Position numbers and translations under genes: made by a program. Below, in pieces: positions 24,901 through 36,608 of a DNA stretch of 64,000 bases. Position 1 is the first letter of the stretch. Every line of letters begins with the position of its first letter. The stretch is from Colletotrichum lupini (lineage: Eukaryota; Ascomycota; Sordariomycetes; Glomerellales; Glomerellaceae), in contig NC_064677.1 of NCBI RefSeq assembly GCF_023278565.1, forward strand, positions 6,758,001 through 6,822,000, read 5' to 3'. Under the pieces are notes generated by a model that did no database searches, had not been told where the DNA came from, and saw only the letters and a program-made list of their open reading frames with translations.

Positions 24901-26134
24901 GCCCTTTTCTGGCAGTGTCTGTTGAATCGAAACAGAAGGTGGGTATTCTAGGCCGGCCCTCACAAGTTTGCTGCAGCAAACGCAGGCAGAGAAGGACCTC
25001 TAGGCTCATTGTGGCGCCATCGGTTCAGAGAGAAGTTGGTTGTCACCGTGGAAGCGAGACAACGAGGAGGTCGACACATTCCAGAGGTCTGGTTCCCACA
25101 CCAAATCTTTTCCCGCCTTGCTTTTTCACTAGGACCCTCTCGGCTACTAAGGTAGTCAAGCGATTGCCAGCTGCAGAAGTGCAGGACTAAGGTAGTCTTC
25201 CCCGTCGACCCTATTTTCTAGCCAGAAGACGGACGCTGAGGAAGAAGCCTGTGAATGCAGGGACGTTGTTGAGGCTCTTCTGGTCGGCTTCCCCGCATGA
25301 CGGTGCCCTTTTCCTTGCTTCTTCGTCCCCTGCGCAGATTTATTGACGCTGCAGAAAATCTTGTTTTCCCTTTCGGTATACTCGAGCAGGTGGCCGGAAA
25401 GAGCAATTTTGAAGATCTCTCGATCCAAGGAGGCCAAGCCGGCAGACTCCTCGCTTGTTGTAAACGACACACCAACGCGATGTTCCCAGAGCGCGTTCGC
25501 TGCTTTCCTGAGCAAAACCGAGTAATGCAGAGACCCAAAGTCAAACCCTTTCTGTCCATTATGCATTCCTTTCGAGACGGAAGTCGCCAGCAGGCAATGT
25601 ACCATTCCTGCGAGAGCCGTCGAGGCCATGCAGCATCCGATACCCACCGACCCGTCCACAACACACCGGGCCACATTCGGTGTCTTACCGGGACTCTGAT
25701 TGGCCCCGGGCGCAACTGTCACCAAGTATGCATATCACACGAGGGATGGCCCCTAGGCGAGGAATGTCTGAGAATTGCAGGGGATGGTCTGGTTGTCATA
25801 ATCAGCCACCCGGGTGGACCAGAACTCAAGACGAGACCTCGAGTATGGAGAGACCAAGACAAGGTGCTGCATATTTGTGCTCCTGTTGTTGTCCGCCGTT
25901 GAGTGGAAGGCATATGATTCGTGCCGCCGGGCCAGCCGTGACAGAGGAGGCATTCATACAACTTGTCTGGGGCAGGGAGACAGGCTCCGTTTGGCTCCAG
26001 ACGGCCCATGCATATATCGTTGCCTCGCCCTCATCCATGAGTCCTTCGGCCAGTATACCCATCGTGGCGTTATTATCCCCAGAGTTTCACGTCCAGCATA
26101 GATCAAGCCGGTGTTGCAGACGCTGACCGCAGCG
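18958..26134. other. 7.2-kb gene-poor region with CT-rich leader
   Basis: 18960-19560 is strongly CT-rich on the minus strand and ATG-free, as expected of a long 5' leader of the gene to its left; further leader exons may sit here. At 19760-19840 there is a cluster of AAGGTGC, AGGTACCTT and AACCTCAGGTT-type inverted motifs. 20000-26100 has normal composition but only overlapping open frames below 205 codons with no domain, so I support no protein gene. It may hold long leader exons of the gene at 26135 or noncoding transcripts. No tRNA or rRNA was found. Confidence 0.5.
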
Positions 26135-27547
26135 ATGTCTGGCGCTCATGAGGACATGATCGGTTACGCACAGGAGCTCGACATCACGGTAGCTTCTCGA
26201 CCATCGTCTCGGCCGTCAAGCATGGAGCGGCAAACAAAACTTGCTCATCTTAAGCTCGTTTCCAAGTATTACGGATACGCCAACTTCTCATACCCTCGAC
26301 CCGACGGCACTCCGACTCGCAATCCGTATAGAAGAGCCGGTCAAACGTATTCATCCGAAGACCTCACTCAAGATTACCACCATCACAGCCTTGCTTGCCC
26401 GGAAACACCAACCAAACGAGATCGTACTTCTATGGGCTCGCAAGGCTCCAACAGTTCAGCACCAAGTCTCATTGATGATCGGACCGATTCCGAAGTATCG
26501 CTCGACGACGACTACCAGTACCACGCTTCCGCATCTCAGCTTTGGGACACCTTCTGGCCGATTGATGAGGGAAAGACCCAGCAGACTCCAGAAAAGGCCA
26601 AGACCCAGTATCCTGCCTTGATCCCGTCACCACATATCCGCAGGGCGAAGAAGACGGGTTGCATCAACTACGACGCTTACCCCCTACCACCCCGACCTGT
26701 CGAGTATAACATCCAGGTTCAGCACTCACCATCTCCAACCCCTTCCACCACCGAGGACCCTGTGACCCAGCCCCAACCACCCGCGAGTATGCCAGCGTCA
26801 CCGGTCCCCCATTCTGTTCAGGGCCCCGAGGACCCTGAGCCTCGGAGCCCTCCAGAACTTCGCCGGACCATTCGTGCCGTCCGGTCCTCTTACAGCCTCT
26901 TCCCTCGTACTCAGCCTCAAGCCCCGAGCTACCCTCCACCACCCCCACCTCACTTCTCTGCCCTCTCAACTCGACCGAGTATGGGCAATCTTCGCAAGGG
27001 ACATCGTCCACCACCCATCCATCTTCATTCTATGCCCATGTCTACGGCTACGGCTACCGCCGCTCCACTGTATTCTCCCGCCACGGCGTCTCTGTTTTCT
27101 CCTCTCTCATCGCCTCTCTACTCTCCCCTACCTTCTGATTACACGAGACCTCATACCTCGCATGGGAATTATTACCCATGTACTGCCGACCTTACACATC
27201 CCCGTTCTGCCCCCTTGCCACCGCAGACGCCGACGATAGGAACATCGTCGGGTCTGGACACGCCCAAGTCTTTCTTCGACTTTGACTCGGACTCAGACTC
27301 TGATGAAGAAGAGCCCGAGCACACCATCTCTCGCTTCGTCAAGACGCTGCACAAGCGAACCGCCAGCGAGACTCGCCGGAGCGCCAAAGGGGCAGCCTAC
27401 GCGGATGCACAGCTCCGCAAGATCCGCGCCGAGACTGAGGCCGAGAGGATTCGCGAGAACCAGATGATCTTTGAACGAAACAAGAGATCCGGTGCCGTCT
27501 TTGGACGCATGTTTGGACGCACGCATGCAAGGTCTCCAAACGCATAA
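26135..27547 (+). CDS. Intrinsically disordered protein with acidic and Arg/Glu-helical C-terminus, unknown function
   Basis: Single exon, 470 aa, from the ATG at 26135 (the open frame extends 24 bp further up but only with GTG). Residues about 38-65 contain KYYGYANFSYPRPDGTPTRN, a Tyr-rich motif likely to be the conserved N-terminal signature. The middle is a long Pro/Ser/Thr-rich stretch with PPPPPP and repeated LYSP/LFSP segments. Near residue 380 is a run of alternating Asp/Ser followed by EEE, a typical CK2-type acidic patch. The last about 80 residues form a charged helix (RRSAKGAAYADAQLRKIRAE) ending RSGAVFGRMFGR. No membrane segment or signal peptide. Not recognised as a named family. 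It is preceded by 7 kb without a gene. Confidence 0.85.
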   Translation: MSGAHEDMIGYAQELDITVASRPSSRPSSMERQTKLAHLKLVSKYYGYANFSYPRPDGTPTRNPYRRAGQTYSSEDLTQDYHHHSLACPETPTKRDRTSMGSQGSNSSAPSLIDDRTDSEVSLDDDYQYHASASQLWDTFWPIDEGKTQQTPEKAKTQYPALIPSPHIRRAKKTGCINYDAYPLPPRPVEYNIQVQHSPSPTPSTTEDPVTQPQPPASMPASPVPHSVQGPEDPEPRSPPELRRTIRAVRSSYSLFPRTQPQAPSYPPPPPPHFSALSTRPSMGNLRKGHRPPPIHLHSMPMSTATATAAPLYSPATASLFSPLSSPLYSPLPSDYTRPHTSHGNYYPCTADLTHPRSAPLPPQTPTIGTSSGLDTPKSFFDFDSDSDSDEEEPEHTISRFVKTLHKRTASETRRSAKGAAYADAQLRKIRAETEAERIRENQMIFERNKRSGAVFGRMFGRTHARSPNA

Positions 27548-29523
27548 AGACCATGTTGGTCATTTGCGCATCACGAGCATATGGCCTATTTACGACGAGG
27601 GGCGTCGGAACGAGCCGGCGTATTTGCATTTCAGCGCAGCGTTTGCATTTTACTCGCTCATCTTTCTTTTGTTTCGTTGTTTTACTTTGTTTCATTTTCG
27701 TTATGTTTGCTCCACGTTAACGCTTGAATGTGCTCATTGTACTGCCATGTTTATCACTATCTCATGAAGAAGAATACGGTCTTGGAACACATGGAGTAAG
27801 AGGAGGATCTAGTCGGCAAGAGGAGGACAAACACAAGGTTGCGCAGACCACCTGGAAGTGGTTCGCGCGGGGATTTCCTGACAAGGGATGAGAATTCGTG
27901 TGGACCCCGGGGGAAAGAAGGTTTCCAAAGGGATGGGTTAGGTGAAGGGAGGAATTTGGATCAACGAGTCAGACGGATCAACGACGAACGACAAAATTAT
28001 GGTGAGAGCGGGGTAGACTAGTTCTCCTCGCAAGGGAACGCAATCTGATGTAACGGCCTTTGAGCTCGGAGAAGACTCCGTCCCTCCTCTGGGGGGGAGT
28101 ATGAGCGTCGTCAGTCCACAGGTCTTGTCTGGCGACTTGACCAACCTAAGAAGAGTAAAACATCAACAATAACAACAAGATAGGATAATTGCCACAAGGT
28201 AGACTAACTATGAACGGGAAAGCTGAATGCTTCCTCAAAGTTCGAATTGTCTGTTCAAACAAAAACCAAAAATTCTTGAGTCTTTTTCCCGAGGCAACCT
28301 CACTCGCCACACTGCAAACATTCGATGACGTAATATGACGATGGGAGCTACTCACTTGCCTTGCGTCTTCTGCATCCCCTCCCTCTAGTCTTGCGCGAAA
28401 ACCTGCGTAGGGATGGATATGGTTTCTGGAGTAGGAACTTTCTAGGTTGGCTACTGGGGTAACACACGACCGGAGGAGTTCCAGTCCATTCCCCATCGCG
28501 AGAGTACTTAGACCTTTTTTTGCTGCGGCTTTTCGCTGCGAGCAGCCCACGTGAAAGGATCTAGACTTTTGAGTTGCCGGAGCAATGCGCGACGTTGATA
28601 TGTAGAGGGAGGAGGTGGACGGAAAGCTTACGGGCGTTTGAGGTCGTTTGGTGGTTCACCAGTGGTTCGTGTAAGCCGGAGAGAGCCGAGGGTGGGGCGG
28701 AGGTAAGAAGGGGACGACGGGGAGAGCTCGCTTCGGGTTGGCGGGTGTTGGATCCGCAGGCGAGGAGGGCGAGAGATGCAACGAGGTACGGGGAAACCCG
28801 TGAGGAGGTTAGACGAAGGAAGCTGTTTTTGGGGGGAAGGTTTGCTAGGCGGGTGTATCTGGAAAGGTTTGTTCCAGTCCCGGTAGGAGTCCAGAATCTT
28901 GAGGACTTTTAGGGGTTTTCCAGAGCTGGATACGCGGTGCACGTCTGGAACTCGCGAGATTCGCAGGGACGCTTCCCGCTGCTATACCTTGTTCTTCATG
29001 ATTGCCATATTCTAACGCGATTGCTGGGAATGTCTAATACCAAACGGATCGAAAGACACGAACCCATATCGTTGGGCAAGATCATGGATGTTGGAGGTGA
29101 TGAGGATGATGGATAAGGTGGATTGGCATTAATGCATTTGATGCGTAAAAAGACATTCTATCGTGGATACCATGTAAATCGTTCCCGTACACTCATATCG
29201 TAAGACCCCTTCCCTTCTCTGCTCCATCGCTCTCTCTCTGACTTTCTTTCTCGTTCATCTTCATCTTGGAAACTTTGTGGATATGCCCAACTCATAAAAC
29301 GCCATGCCAATGCAATGAAGAAATCCCAGAAATGTGACCCGTGAAAATGCCAGTAAACGCCGATACATGAGTGAAAAGAAATAGCAAACATTAGAAATCG
29401 AGGTAGGAAATCAAGAGAACCAGACTTTTTTCACCCCCGATGGCTCGAAAGACAAGATGCCCAAAAAAGACAAAACAATTGTCGGATCTGAGGTGGTCTG
29501 AGGGGTCCAAGAGGTTTCGGTCA
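27548..29523. other. Intergenic, convergent 3' ends, no gene supported
   Basis: Separates two genes whose 3' ends face each other. T-rich segments at 27650-27700 are compatible with a 3' untranslated region. Frames at 28146-28550 (minus), 28574-28912 (plus) and 28628-28942 (minus) overlap each other in antisense and show no domain or consistent splice structure. Confidence 0.5.
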
Positions 29524-32500
29524 TCAGACCATCCCCATCATAGACCTCCCAGAAGAAGGCCTCACAAAAGGCCCCTTCTCCCCGGCGCCGTCCCCCGTAA
29601 ACCTCTTCAGCCGCCTCACCCCGAGCCTCCTCACATCGCGCCCGGCCTCGACGTACCCCAACACCCAAACGCTCTGACTCATCCCCGCCGCCGCGGCAGA
29701 CGCGCCCCTCGCCGAGCTACCCGGTCCGGCACCGAGGTACACGCGCAGCTTCTCCGCCGAGCGGGGCGCGGCCTGGAACGCCGGGTCCGCGGCGCAGTCC
29801 TCGTTGGCGAGAAAGGAGAAGATCTCGGCGGGGCAGGTGACGGCGTGCGGGAGGCGGTAGCCGTTGCGGCCGAAGAGGAGGGAGACGAGGGCGGCGAGGT
29901 AGAGGACTAGCAGGGCGAGGACGACGGCGAAGACGGGGATGTTGGGGAACATGCGGACGCCGCCGCCGCCGCCGCCTCCGGCTTCTGAGGGGGAGCGGGT
30001 GGCGGTGAGGGCCATGAAGAGGCCTCCTGCGAGGGCGGGGAGGAAGGCGAGGAGGAGGGAGAGGGCGGAGAGGGCTGCGACGCGGTGGTGTCCGTTGCGG
30101 AGGGCGTGGAGGGTGGATTGCAAGGGCAGACAAGCGGCGTAATCCGCGAGCACGGAGCGGGAGGCCGGCGCGCCGTCCGTGGCGGTGCTGAGGTCGGCCC
30201 AGGGCTGGAGGATACGGAATTGCTGCTCGAGGGTCTGGAAGGCGAGGAGGAGGACGAGGCCGAGGAAGCTGGGGACGAAGCTGTACAGGAAGTTGGCGGC
30301 GGAGAAGGAGGAGGGCGCGGAGAGAGGCGCGGCGGGGACGCCTGGGCGGAAGCCGGCGACGAGAGACGTGCGATGGAGGAAGGAGACGACGAAGAGGGCC
30401 GTGAGGAGGATCGCGGAGGCGACGACGTAGAATAGGACTTGTGGGGTGCGGAGGCACCAGGGGAGTTTGTAGGTTTCTACGAGGCCGGAGCGGTGGGCGG
30501 AGCGGCCTGCTAGGAGGGTGGATGTGACGGAGCGGCGGTCGTGGTGGTCGTCGGCGGCGACGGCGGAGGAGGAGGAGGAGGATTCGTTCTTGACGTCGTA
30601 GTGGAGGTCGGACGGGGTGTGGCCCTGGGAGTGCTCCGTCCCGAGGCCGTACCAGGGGGTCTCCTGGTGGTCGTCCGTCATCCAGTAGCCCAGGCGGTCG
30701 ACGATGCGGTTGCGGAGCATGGAGCGGAGCTTCTTGCTCGTCGGGGCGACCTCTGCGCCGCGGTAGGCGTCGCGGGTGTTGCTTCGGGCGATCATGACGG
30801 AGAGGTCTGCGATGGAGCGCGGGTCCCACATGAGACCCGTCACGCGGTTGTGCCAGAAGAGGAGGAGGACGACGACGGCGGCGAGGATGAGGATGTAGAG
30901 GGCCACGAGGGCCCAGACGACGCCCTGGACGGCGGTCCAGTACCAGACGTCGACGAGGATGACGGTGAAGGAGGCGCTGGCGAGGGGGATGGCAAAGGCG
31001 GAGAGCCAGAGGATGGCGAGGGCGATTTTGACGTGGGCGGGGCCGGCGAGCTGGGGGAAGAGGAAAGTTTTGGCGTAGAGGTTTTGGAAGAGGGCGTTGC
31101 GGCGGCGGATGGGCTCGTCGTCGGAGAGGGCGGCGAAGGGGAGGATGCGGAGGGTCGCTGCTGCGACGCACTGGGCGTAGACGAAGATGAGGGAGGCGAA
31201 GAGCTGGGGCAGGATGCGGAAGAGGAAGTATTTGCCGCTGTAGATTGTTTCGCCGTAGGTCAGGAGACCGGGTTGGATTGGTGAGTAGATGGCGGCGACC
31301 ATGAGGCAGGCGATCATGGCGAGGCAGAGCGTCATGAGGGCGATGAGGGAGGGGAGACGCAGGATCGCGGGGACGAAGTTGAGGCGCGGATATATCGTGC
31401 GGTCCTCGTCAATGGTGTCGATCTTTGTCATGCCCGGGAAGACGGTCTCCCTCTCACTGATAGGGAGCCATTTTGGCGTGGTCTCGGCGGGGTTCATGCC
31501 GGCCGGGGTTTGGGCTTGGGTGTGCTGATATCTCGAGTCTGCCGAGTGTGGCGGCGACATGGAGATGATGCGAGTGCCGAGGGACATGGAAGGCCTCTCG
31601 GCGCCGGCGTTGGAATGCGGCCGGGACTGGCGGCGGACCGAGTCCCGGATGTGGGTAGGGACGGGGACCATGGGGGAGAAGCCGGAGTCCGGGTCGCCGG
31701 TGATGAGGGGGCTCTGGAGGTCGTCCGGGAGGTATCCGGCAGCGCGGTAGTAGCCGGTGTTCTCGTTCGGAGAGGGAACGCTGGAAGGGGGGGAGAAGCC
31801 GCCGCTATGGCCGTGTTCCCTGGTCAGAGCCTCCAAGGCATAGCGGAGGTAAGGGGTGTCGTCGACGCCCGGGGTGACGGAGCCGTTGGCAGCGATGGTG
31901 AGCTCGTCGCGGAAGCCCTTGGCGCGGGCGCGGTTGGTGACGTCGTCGACGGCGAGCTGGGCCTCGTTGAAGTGAACGGCCGGCTGGGAGGTGTAAGGGT
32001 CCTGGCTCTGGGAGGAGAACATGCTGCCGATGACGACGGGGGCAGGGAAGTTGTTCTGCTCCGGGTGGTAAGGGTTTGCGTGAATTTGCTGCTGAGAGGG
32101 TGGTGAGGGAGCGTGGGGCACGAAAGACGGCGGCGGAGAAAGGGCTTCCTGGGGGCTGGAGTCTTCTTCTTCTCGTTCTATGCCGTGTGCATGATGCTGT
32201 CTCCTTGCGTGGTGGGGGCGAAGGGTGTTTGGTGTGGATGAGTGTTGTGATGGTGTCTCGGCAGACCAATATTGAGGAGGATATTGGCCGCCTACGATGA
32301 GGTTGTTAGTATGAATATGAAGTAAAAGAGGCGGGTGGGCAGGGTTGTCGTGAGTTGGAGGGGGTGGGAAGGGTGAGGGCGTGAAAGAGTTGTAGATGAA
32401 GCTGACGATGATGAAGAAGAGGAAGAGGAAAGAAGGTGTGTGTGTGGGTGGGTGGGTGGGTGAAGGAGTGTTCAAGGAGGTCAAGTTGCGATATAGGGTG

Positions 32501-32558
32501 TAGACATACGTTGATGTTGCACATAGGCGTCGTCGGGGTGGGCGTTATCAGGATACAT
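29524..32558 (-). CDS. DUF3433-family multi-pass membrane protein
   Basis: Two exons: 32558-32510 and 32291-29524; intron 218 bp (gtatgt...tag). Product 938 aa beginning MYPDNAHPDDAYVQHQRGQY in a good start context (agccgccATG). The continuous frame above exon 2 is intron sequence and starts only with TTG. Residues 1-320 are disordered and Pro/Ser/Gln-rich (cytosolic tail). Hydrophobic segments lie near residues 333-355, 372-400, 437-462, 470-497, 632-655, 684-702, 752-777 and 797-823, i.e. two blocks of four. In the second block, ILQPWADLS...LLxDY...LPLQSTLHALRNGH followed by a membrane segment is the DUF3433 signature; the first block has the matching FVYAQCVAAATLRILPFAAL. Fungal DUF3433 proteins are typically tandem duplicates of this domain with no established biochemical role. 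The coding region is very GC-rich, which opens long antisense frames that are not genes. Confidence 0.9.
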
Positions 32559-34263
32559 GGCGGCTATGCCTTTGATCCTATTTCATGGGTCGTCGTTGTT
32601 GTCGTGAGAAACTCTCTGCAGCTGATGCGGCGTGATGAAGCCTCCACTTGTTACCAGGCCAATTATCAGCAAGAGTGAAGGCGGAGATGTCTTGAATAGT
32701 CTGGCTGCATACGCATATCCGAACTGCAATAATGGTCAGGGAGGGGGGGGGATACACAAGAGAAGGAGAGAAGAGAGAAGGGAAGGCTGAGCATCGTGGT
32801 TGGGAGTGTGTGTGGTGGGTGGTGTGGGTGGGTGGTGTGGGTGGTGGTGAGGTTTTTGCTGTTTGTTGAAATCGCGTGGTTGGGAAAGCAAGAAAACCAT
32901 GCATCATGGAGAGTTGTGACTGGTGATTGCAGCTCGTCGTTGGTTGCGATGGTGTTGCAGGTCGGAGGTTGGGAGGGAACGGCGTTGCCCTCCCAGCCAC
33001 CGAGAACCCCACCGAAAATCCCTGAAGCCCCGGGGGTCCCTGACGGGCGCTAGGCCCCGTAGCGCCCCGGATGCAGGAACCAGTGCCAGAATAGGAACAG
33101 GAGACGCTTTTTGAACAAGGAAGACTGACCTTTTTGACGTTTGTCAGGAACAAGAAACGATGTCCCTGTTTTACATAGAGAGAGAAGAGGAGGGGAACGA
33201 AGAGAGAAAGAGAGAGAGCATATTACGAAGTAGGGGAAAACACGAAAAGTCTACCGCGTGGTTGCAGTTCGTCCCATGTTGCTTTTGTACACCTCACCTA
33301 CTACGTACTACGTAAGGTACCTTACCTACCAGCAGCACCTTGGGTACGGCACCTCAGGCGGTTTTCAGATGACAGGAGAGTACGTATCCTGCAGTACAGC
33401 TGTCCTGCATAAGGTACATCTCCCAACTTCCAGGTTGCATACCTTACGGATACTTAACAATTAGAATGTGCCCAACACACAACACCACCCATTCAAGAAC
33501 CAGATCTTCTCTGGCTTGGGTTCGCACCTGTGCCTTGACAATGAGAGAGAATGACACTTGTGACTTGGGGATACTGCGCAAGAACACCACAGACAGGGGA
33601 CTCCACCCCGGCGGCAGCACGTCTCCGCATCCGCTGTCACCTATCCCGCCGACGAGGCAACGCCACCTCATGACAGGGGCTCATTTTGTGAGTGGCTGGG
33701 TTGCAGGGGAGCCCGGCCGTTTGCTTACCTAACATCTCTCGACCTCTCGGTCTTCTCTTGGGTCTTGAGTCTTGAGTCCTTGAGGCTGCGGTTCTCGCCG
33801 AATCAAGAACCATGCTTCATGTCTCGAGCCAGAAATCAAGCATCTTCAAAGAATCTTCAAGTCCATGAGTGATCGTAGTAGTCTTAGCATGCCATACCCC
33901 CAGACTCGGTGAGAGACAATGAGGCGGGTGTCCCAAGTGTTAGCTGCAGGAGGCGCCCGAGACTCAATCTTCACCGCCGGACGAGCTGTCAAACTCGAGA
34001 CGGCAGGTCTAGCGGTCTACTAGCAAACCGTCTTCCGTCTTTGGTCTTCACTTTCACACGCAGCCACACTATCATCTTCTCCACTTGAACCACTTGTTGG
34101 TTCAAGATTCTTCGGGACTCGTATGCGAGCACTCGAAAGATCCAATTCCCCTCCCTGCCTTGCCTGCCACCCCCCCCCCAACGCTTCCCAGACGCCCGGT
34201 AACAAAGACAGTGGACGGCAAAAGGTCAACACAACACGAATACCTCGTCACAAAACCCCAAAA
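32559..34263. other. Promoter of DUF3433 gene and tRNA 3' flank
   Basis: 32750-33230 is CT-rich on the minus strand with a GTGTGGGTGGT-type microsatellite at about 32805-32860 and a GA run at 33176-33220, a typical long fungal leader/promoter. 33295-33450 contains nested ACGTA and AAGGTACCTT motifs and GCAGCACCTTGGG. Pol III-type T-runs (minus strand) at 34252-34263 follow the tRNA. No coding frame is convincing. Confidence 0.5.
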
Positions 34264-34362
34264 TGAAAGGGACGAGACTCGAACTCGCGCGGGTTGCCCC
34301 ACCAGGAAGCAGATGGTAAGCTGACCTTAACCTGGCGCCATAACCAACTCGGCCACCCTTCC
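34264..34362 (-). tRNA. tRNA-Leu(AAG) with 17-nt intron
   Basis: The minus strand from 34362 folds as a class II tRNA: acceptor GGAAGGG/CCCTTTC plus discriminator A (34264), D arm GCC-GAGTTGGTTAT-GGC, anticodon stem CCAGG/CCTGG enclosing TTAAGG...T (anticodon AAG), a long variable arm GGGGCAACCC, and T arm GCGAG-TTCGAGT-CTCGT. The 17 extra bases after anticodon position 37 (34308-34324) are at the canonical site of nuclear tRNA introns and are removed by the tRNA splicing endonuclease. It decodes CUU/CUC leucine codons. Confidence 0.93.
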
Positions 34363-35111
34363 GTGTGAACCTGTTTGGTGAACAGGGGTGCTGTGACGGT
34401 CCTCGCGCCAGAGCAGACCAAGACCGCCGCGTCATGTCCGCCCGCTGTCGTTCATCGAGCCCGTTTAAAAAATCGCAAACCACATGGATGAGCATCACGA
34501 TAGCATGCGGGACTCTGTGCCGGTGTTGATGATTTCCCCGAGTCGGGGATGATGACGCTCGCAAGCCGACTCGGGAAATAACTACGCGTGGAGCAGAAAC
34601 GATATTGATAACCTGCATCATGACACATGGACACACTATCAAACGTTGTGATTGGGGGGCAGTTGCCAGTAGAACCTATGGTGGACGGTCTAGCAAGAGA
34701 CACGACTCAGGGCCCTAGTCTCTGGCACGGCTGTACGGATACGGCGTATACGGGTCACGGATAGCATGGAAATGAGCTTTCGTAGTACAAAGTCACAGAC
34801 TACGAAGTAGTAGCGAAAGTGAAAGACCGTGCTTAGTCGCGAGAGTTCATTTCGCTCCTCTCAAGGTTCATGACTATAATCTAGACTAGGACGTCACCCC
34901 ATCGTCCCAACTCCCACGTGCCCGCTGTCTTGTTTCTTCAAGATTGCCAAGGCGAGTTTCTCTTTGGGAATAAACCCCTCGGAGATGTTTGATTTAACGG
35001 TGGAGAGAACACTCAAGAATCCATGTCTCAACTCATCTGGGTACGGAGTGCAAGACAATAATTCATACGTTCCACTCATAAATCTACGGACACGATACTA
35101 CCAAGGATATC
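34363..35111. other. Intergenic between tRNA and fasciclin gene
   Basis: Contains a near-perfect inverted repeat (separate entry) and a short AT-leaning stretch at 34740-34860. No coding frame supported; the right end holds the 3' untranslated region of the gene ending at 35112. Confidence 0.5.
34532..34579. repeat. Inverted repeat / potential hairpin near tRNA
   Basis: Arms ATTTCCCCGAGTCGG (34532-34546) and CCGACTCGGGAAAT (34566-34579) are complementary with one bulged base; loop about 19 nt. It lies about 170 bp upstream of the tRNA 5' end. Confidence 0.6.
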
Positions 35112-36608
35112 CTATAATTCTTCGCTCCAATCGCCCTCCTCTTCTATTTCAACAAACCGGGCCAGCCGCCTCTTGAGTTCCTCCACGCCAATCCTCCTCG
35201 AAGACGAAGTCGACGACAATAACGGCGGCGCTGGCGGTGGCAGGAGCACCTCATCCACGATATGCACAACGCCATCCCTGACCGGCACATCTCTCGCTGA
35301 TACCGCCGCCCCATTCACACCAACACCCCCCTTCACCACGCCCACCAGCCGTCCAGCCTCACCCGTGCGTCCCGCGCTGCGAGAAACCACCGCCTCGATC
35401 GTGACCCTCGCCCCGTCAAGCAGAGTCTGAACATCCCGTCGCACCCGCCCCGCCCCGTCGGCGTCCTCCCCGAGGTCCCTCCCCCCGTCGGTCTTCTTCT
35501 CCATCTCCACGCCTTTGAAAAAGTCCGTATAAATCACCTCCGCAACAAAATGATACCTCACCAAAGCCTCGAGAAACTTGGCCCCCTCCCGCGAAGAAAA
35601 GAGGAAACCCATCGCTTCCTCGCCCAACGTATCCCACGCCTCATTCGACGGCGCAAACACCGTGATCCCAGAGCCGCCACGCAGGCGCCGCAAAACGTCC
35701 TCGCTCACTCCGCTCCGCCTCATCGCCTTCGCAAAAGCCCCCAGCGTATCCTCCGGCACCGCAGCACCGACGAGCACATCCCACCGCGGCGGCGGAATCA
35801 GAACCTCGTCTATGAAGTGGACGACAACGGCACCATCCCCGCTCTCCCTCGATTCGGAAGCGAGAACCCGGGCGTAAAAGTTGATCTCGACACCCGATGG
35901 CCCCTCCGCGATCCTCACCCTCTGCCGTCGAAGCTCCCCGCCCCCACCTTTTTCGAGAACCGTCTCCGCCGTCCGCAGACCGCGGAGGTCTTGGTAAGTA
36001 TACCGCCCCGGAAGAACGTGGTACTCGAGGATCTCGCCGAGTAGCTCCGCTCGGCTGAGTTCGAAAACGCCCTCGAGCTTCCGAAAGGCCGAGTCCGTGG
36101 GGACGAAGATCGTGAAATGCTCTTGTTTCTGCGTTTGCTCGTCGTTGTTGCTGAGAAGCATGTCGTGGACCTTGTCGTATGAGGTGAGGAGCGTCGTGAA
36201 GTACTCCGTTTGCATGCCGCTCTCTTTGATCAACGTCAAGAGATTCTCCCCTTTGTCTGCCTCTTCTTGACGCGATCTCGGATCTTCACTTGTTGTTTGC
36301 TGTAGTACGACCGGCGCTGCGTGGCCGGTTCCGATGTCGTGGGCGTCGGTTGGATGTCCCATCACGCGTCTACCGGCCTGGGCCACGGCTCCAGCAGCTT
36401 GGTAGAACATGCCGCCAATGGCATTGACCACATGGCCGAGTGACGATGACTTGTCATAACTCCGTGCCCGCGTTGTCTCCCAACTCGACTCCCTCGAGCT
36501 CCCATCCTGGATTCTTACTATTGACGGCTCGGGCCTAGTCTCGGGTAAAGCAAAAGCCGAGACAGAAGCAGCCACAGCCGCGTATGGCAAGACACAACTC
36601 GCCTTCAT
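35112..36608 (-). CDS. Secreted protein with two fasciclin (FAS1) domains
   Basis: 498 aa, single exon. The ATG at 36608 was chosen because it begins a clear secretion signal, MKASCVLPYAAVAASVSAFA, with likely cleavage before LPETR; the frame is open 84 codons further up, but that reads as leader or as another transcript. After a Ser/Arg-rich linker, a first FAS1 domain spans about residues 122-270 (FTIFVPTDSAF, the conserved YHVLPG, and VVVHFIDEVLIPPP as the closing H-box). A second spans about 275-465 (ITVFAPSNEAWDTL, RYHFVAEVIYTDF, VVHIVDEVLLPPP). FAS1 domains mediate cell-surface and matrix adhesion; in fungi such proteins are wall-linked or vacuolar. A short basic tail follows and no GPI-anchor signal is evident. 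Confidence 0.88.
   Translation of the reverse strand: MKASCVLPYAAVAASVSAFALPETRPEPSIVRIQDGSSRESSWETTRARSYDKSSSLGHVVNAIGGMFYQAAGAVAQAGRRVMGHPTDAHDIGTGHAAPVVLQQTTSEDPRSRQEEADKGENLLTLIKESGMQTEYFTTLLTSYDKVHDMLLSNNDEQTQKQEHFTIFVPTDSAFRKLEGVFELSRAELLGEILEYHVLPGRYTYQDLRGLRTAETVLEKGGGGELRRQRVRIAEGPSGVEINFYARVLASESRESGDGAVVVHFIDEVLIPPPRWDVLVGAAVPEDTLGAFAKAMRRSGVSEDVLRRLRGGSGITVFAPSNEAWDTLGEEAMGFLFSSREGAKFLEALVRYHFVAEVIYTDFFKGVEMEKKTDGGRDLGEDADGAGRVRRDVQTLLDGARVTIEAVVSRSAGRTGEAGRLVGVVKGGVGVNGAAVSARDVPVRDGVVHIVDEVLLPPPAPPLLSSTSSSRRIGVEELKRRLARFVEIEEEGDWSEEL

Noticed and set aside
25156..25725. 189-codon open frame on the minus strand
   Set aside because: Starts at TTG, overlaps two other long frames (25218-25715 minus, 25297-25902 plus), no domain and no coding bias distinguishing it from them.
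28574..28942. Overlapping open frames on both strands
   Set aside because: No domain, no ATG context, antisense to each other; treated as intergenic.
29717..31284. Long frames (484 codons minus, 247 codons plus) inside the DUF3433 gene
   Set aside because: Shadows of a very GC-rich coding region: poly-Arg/Pro and poly-Gly/Glu translations with no start context.
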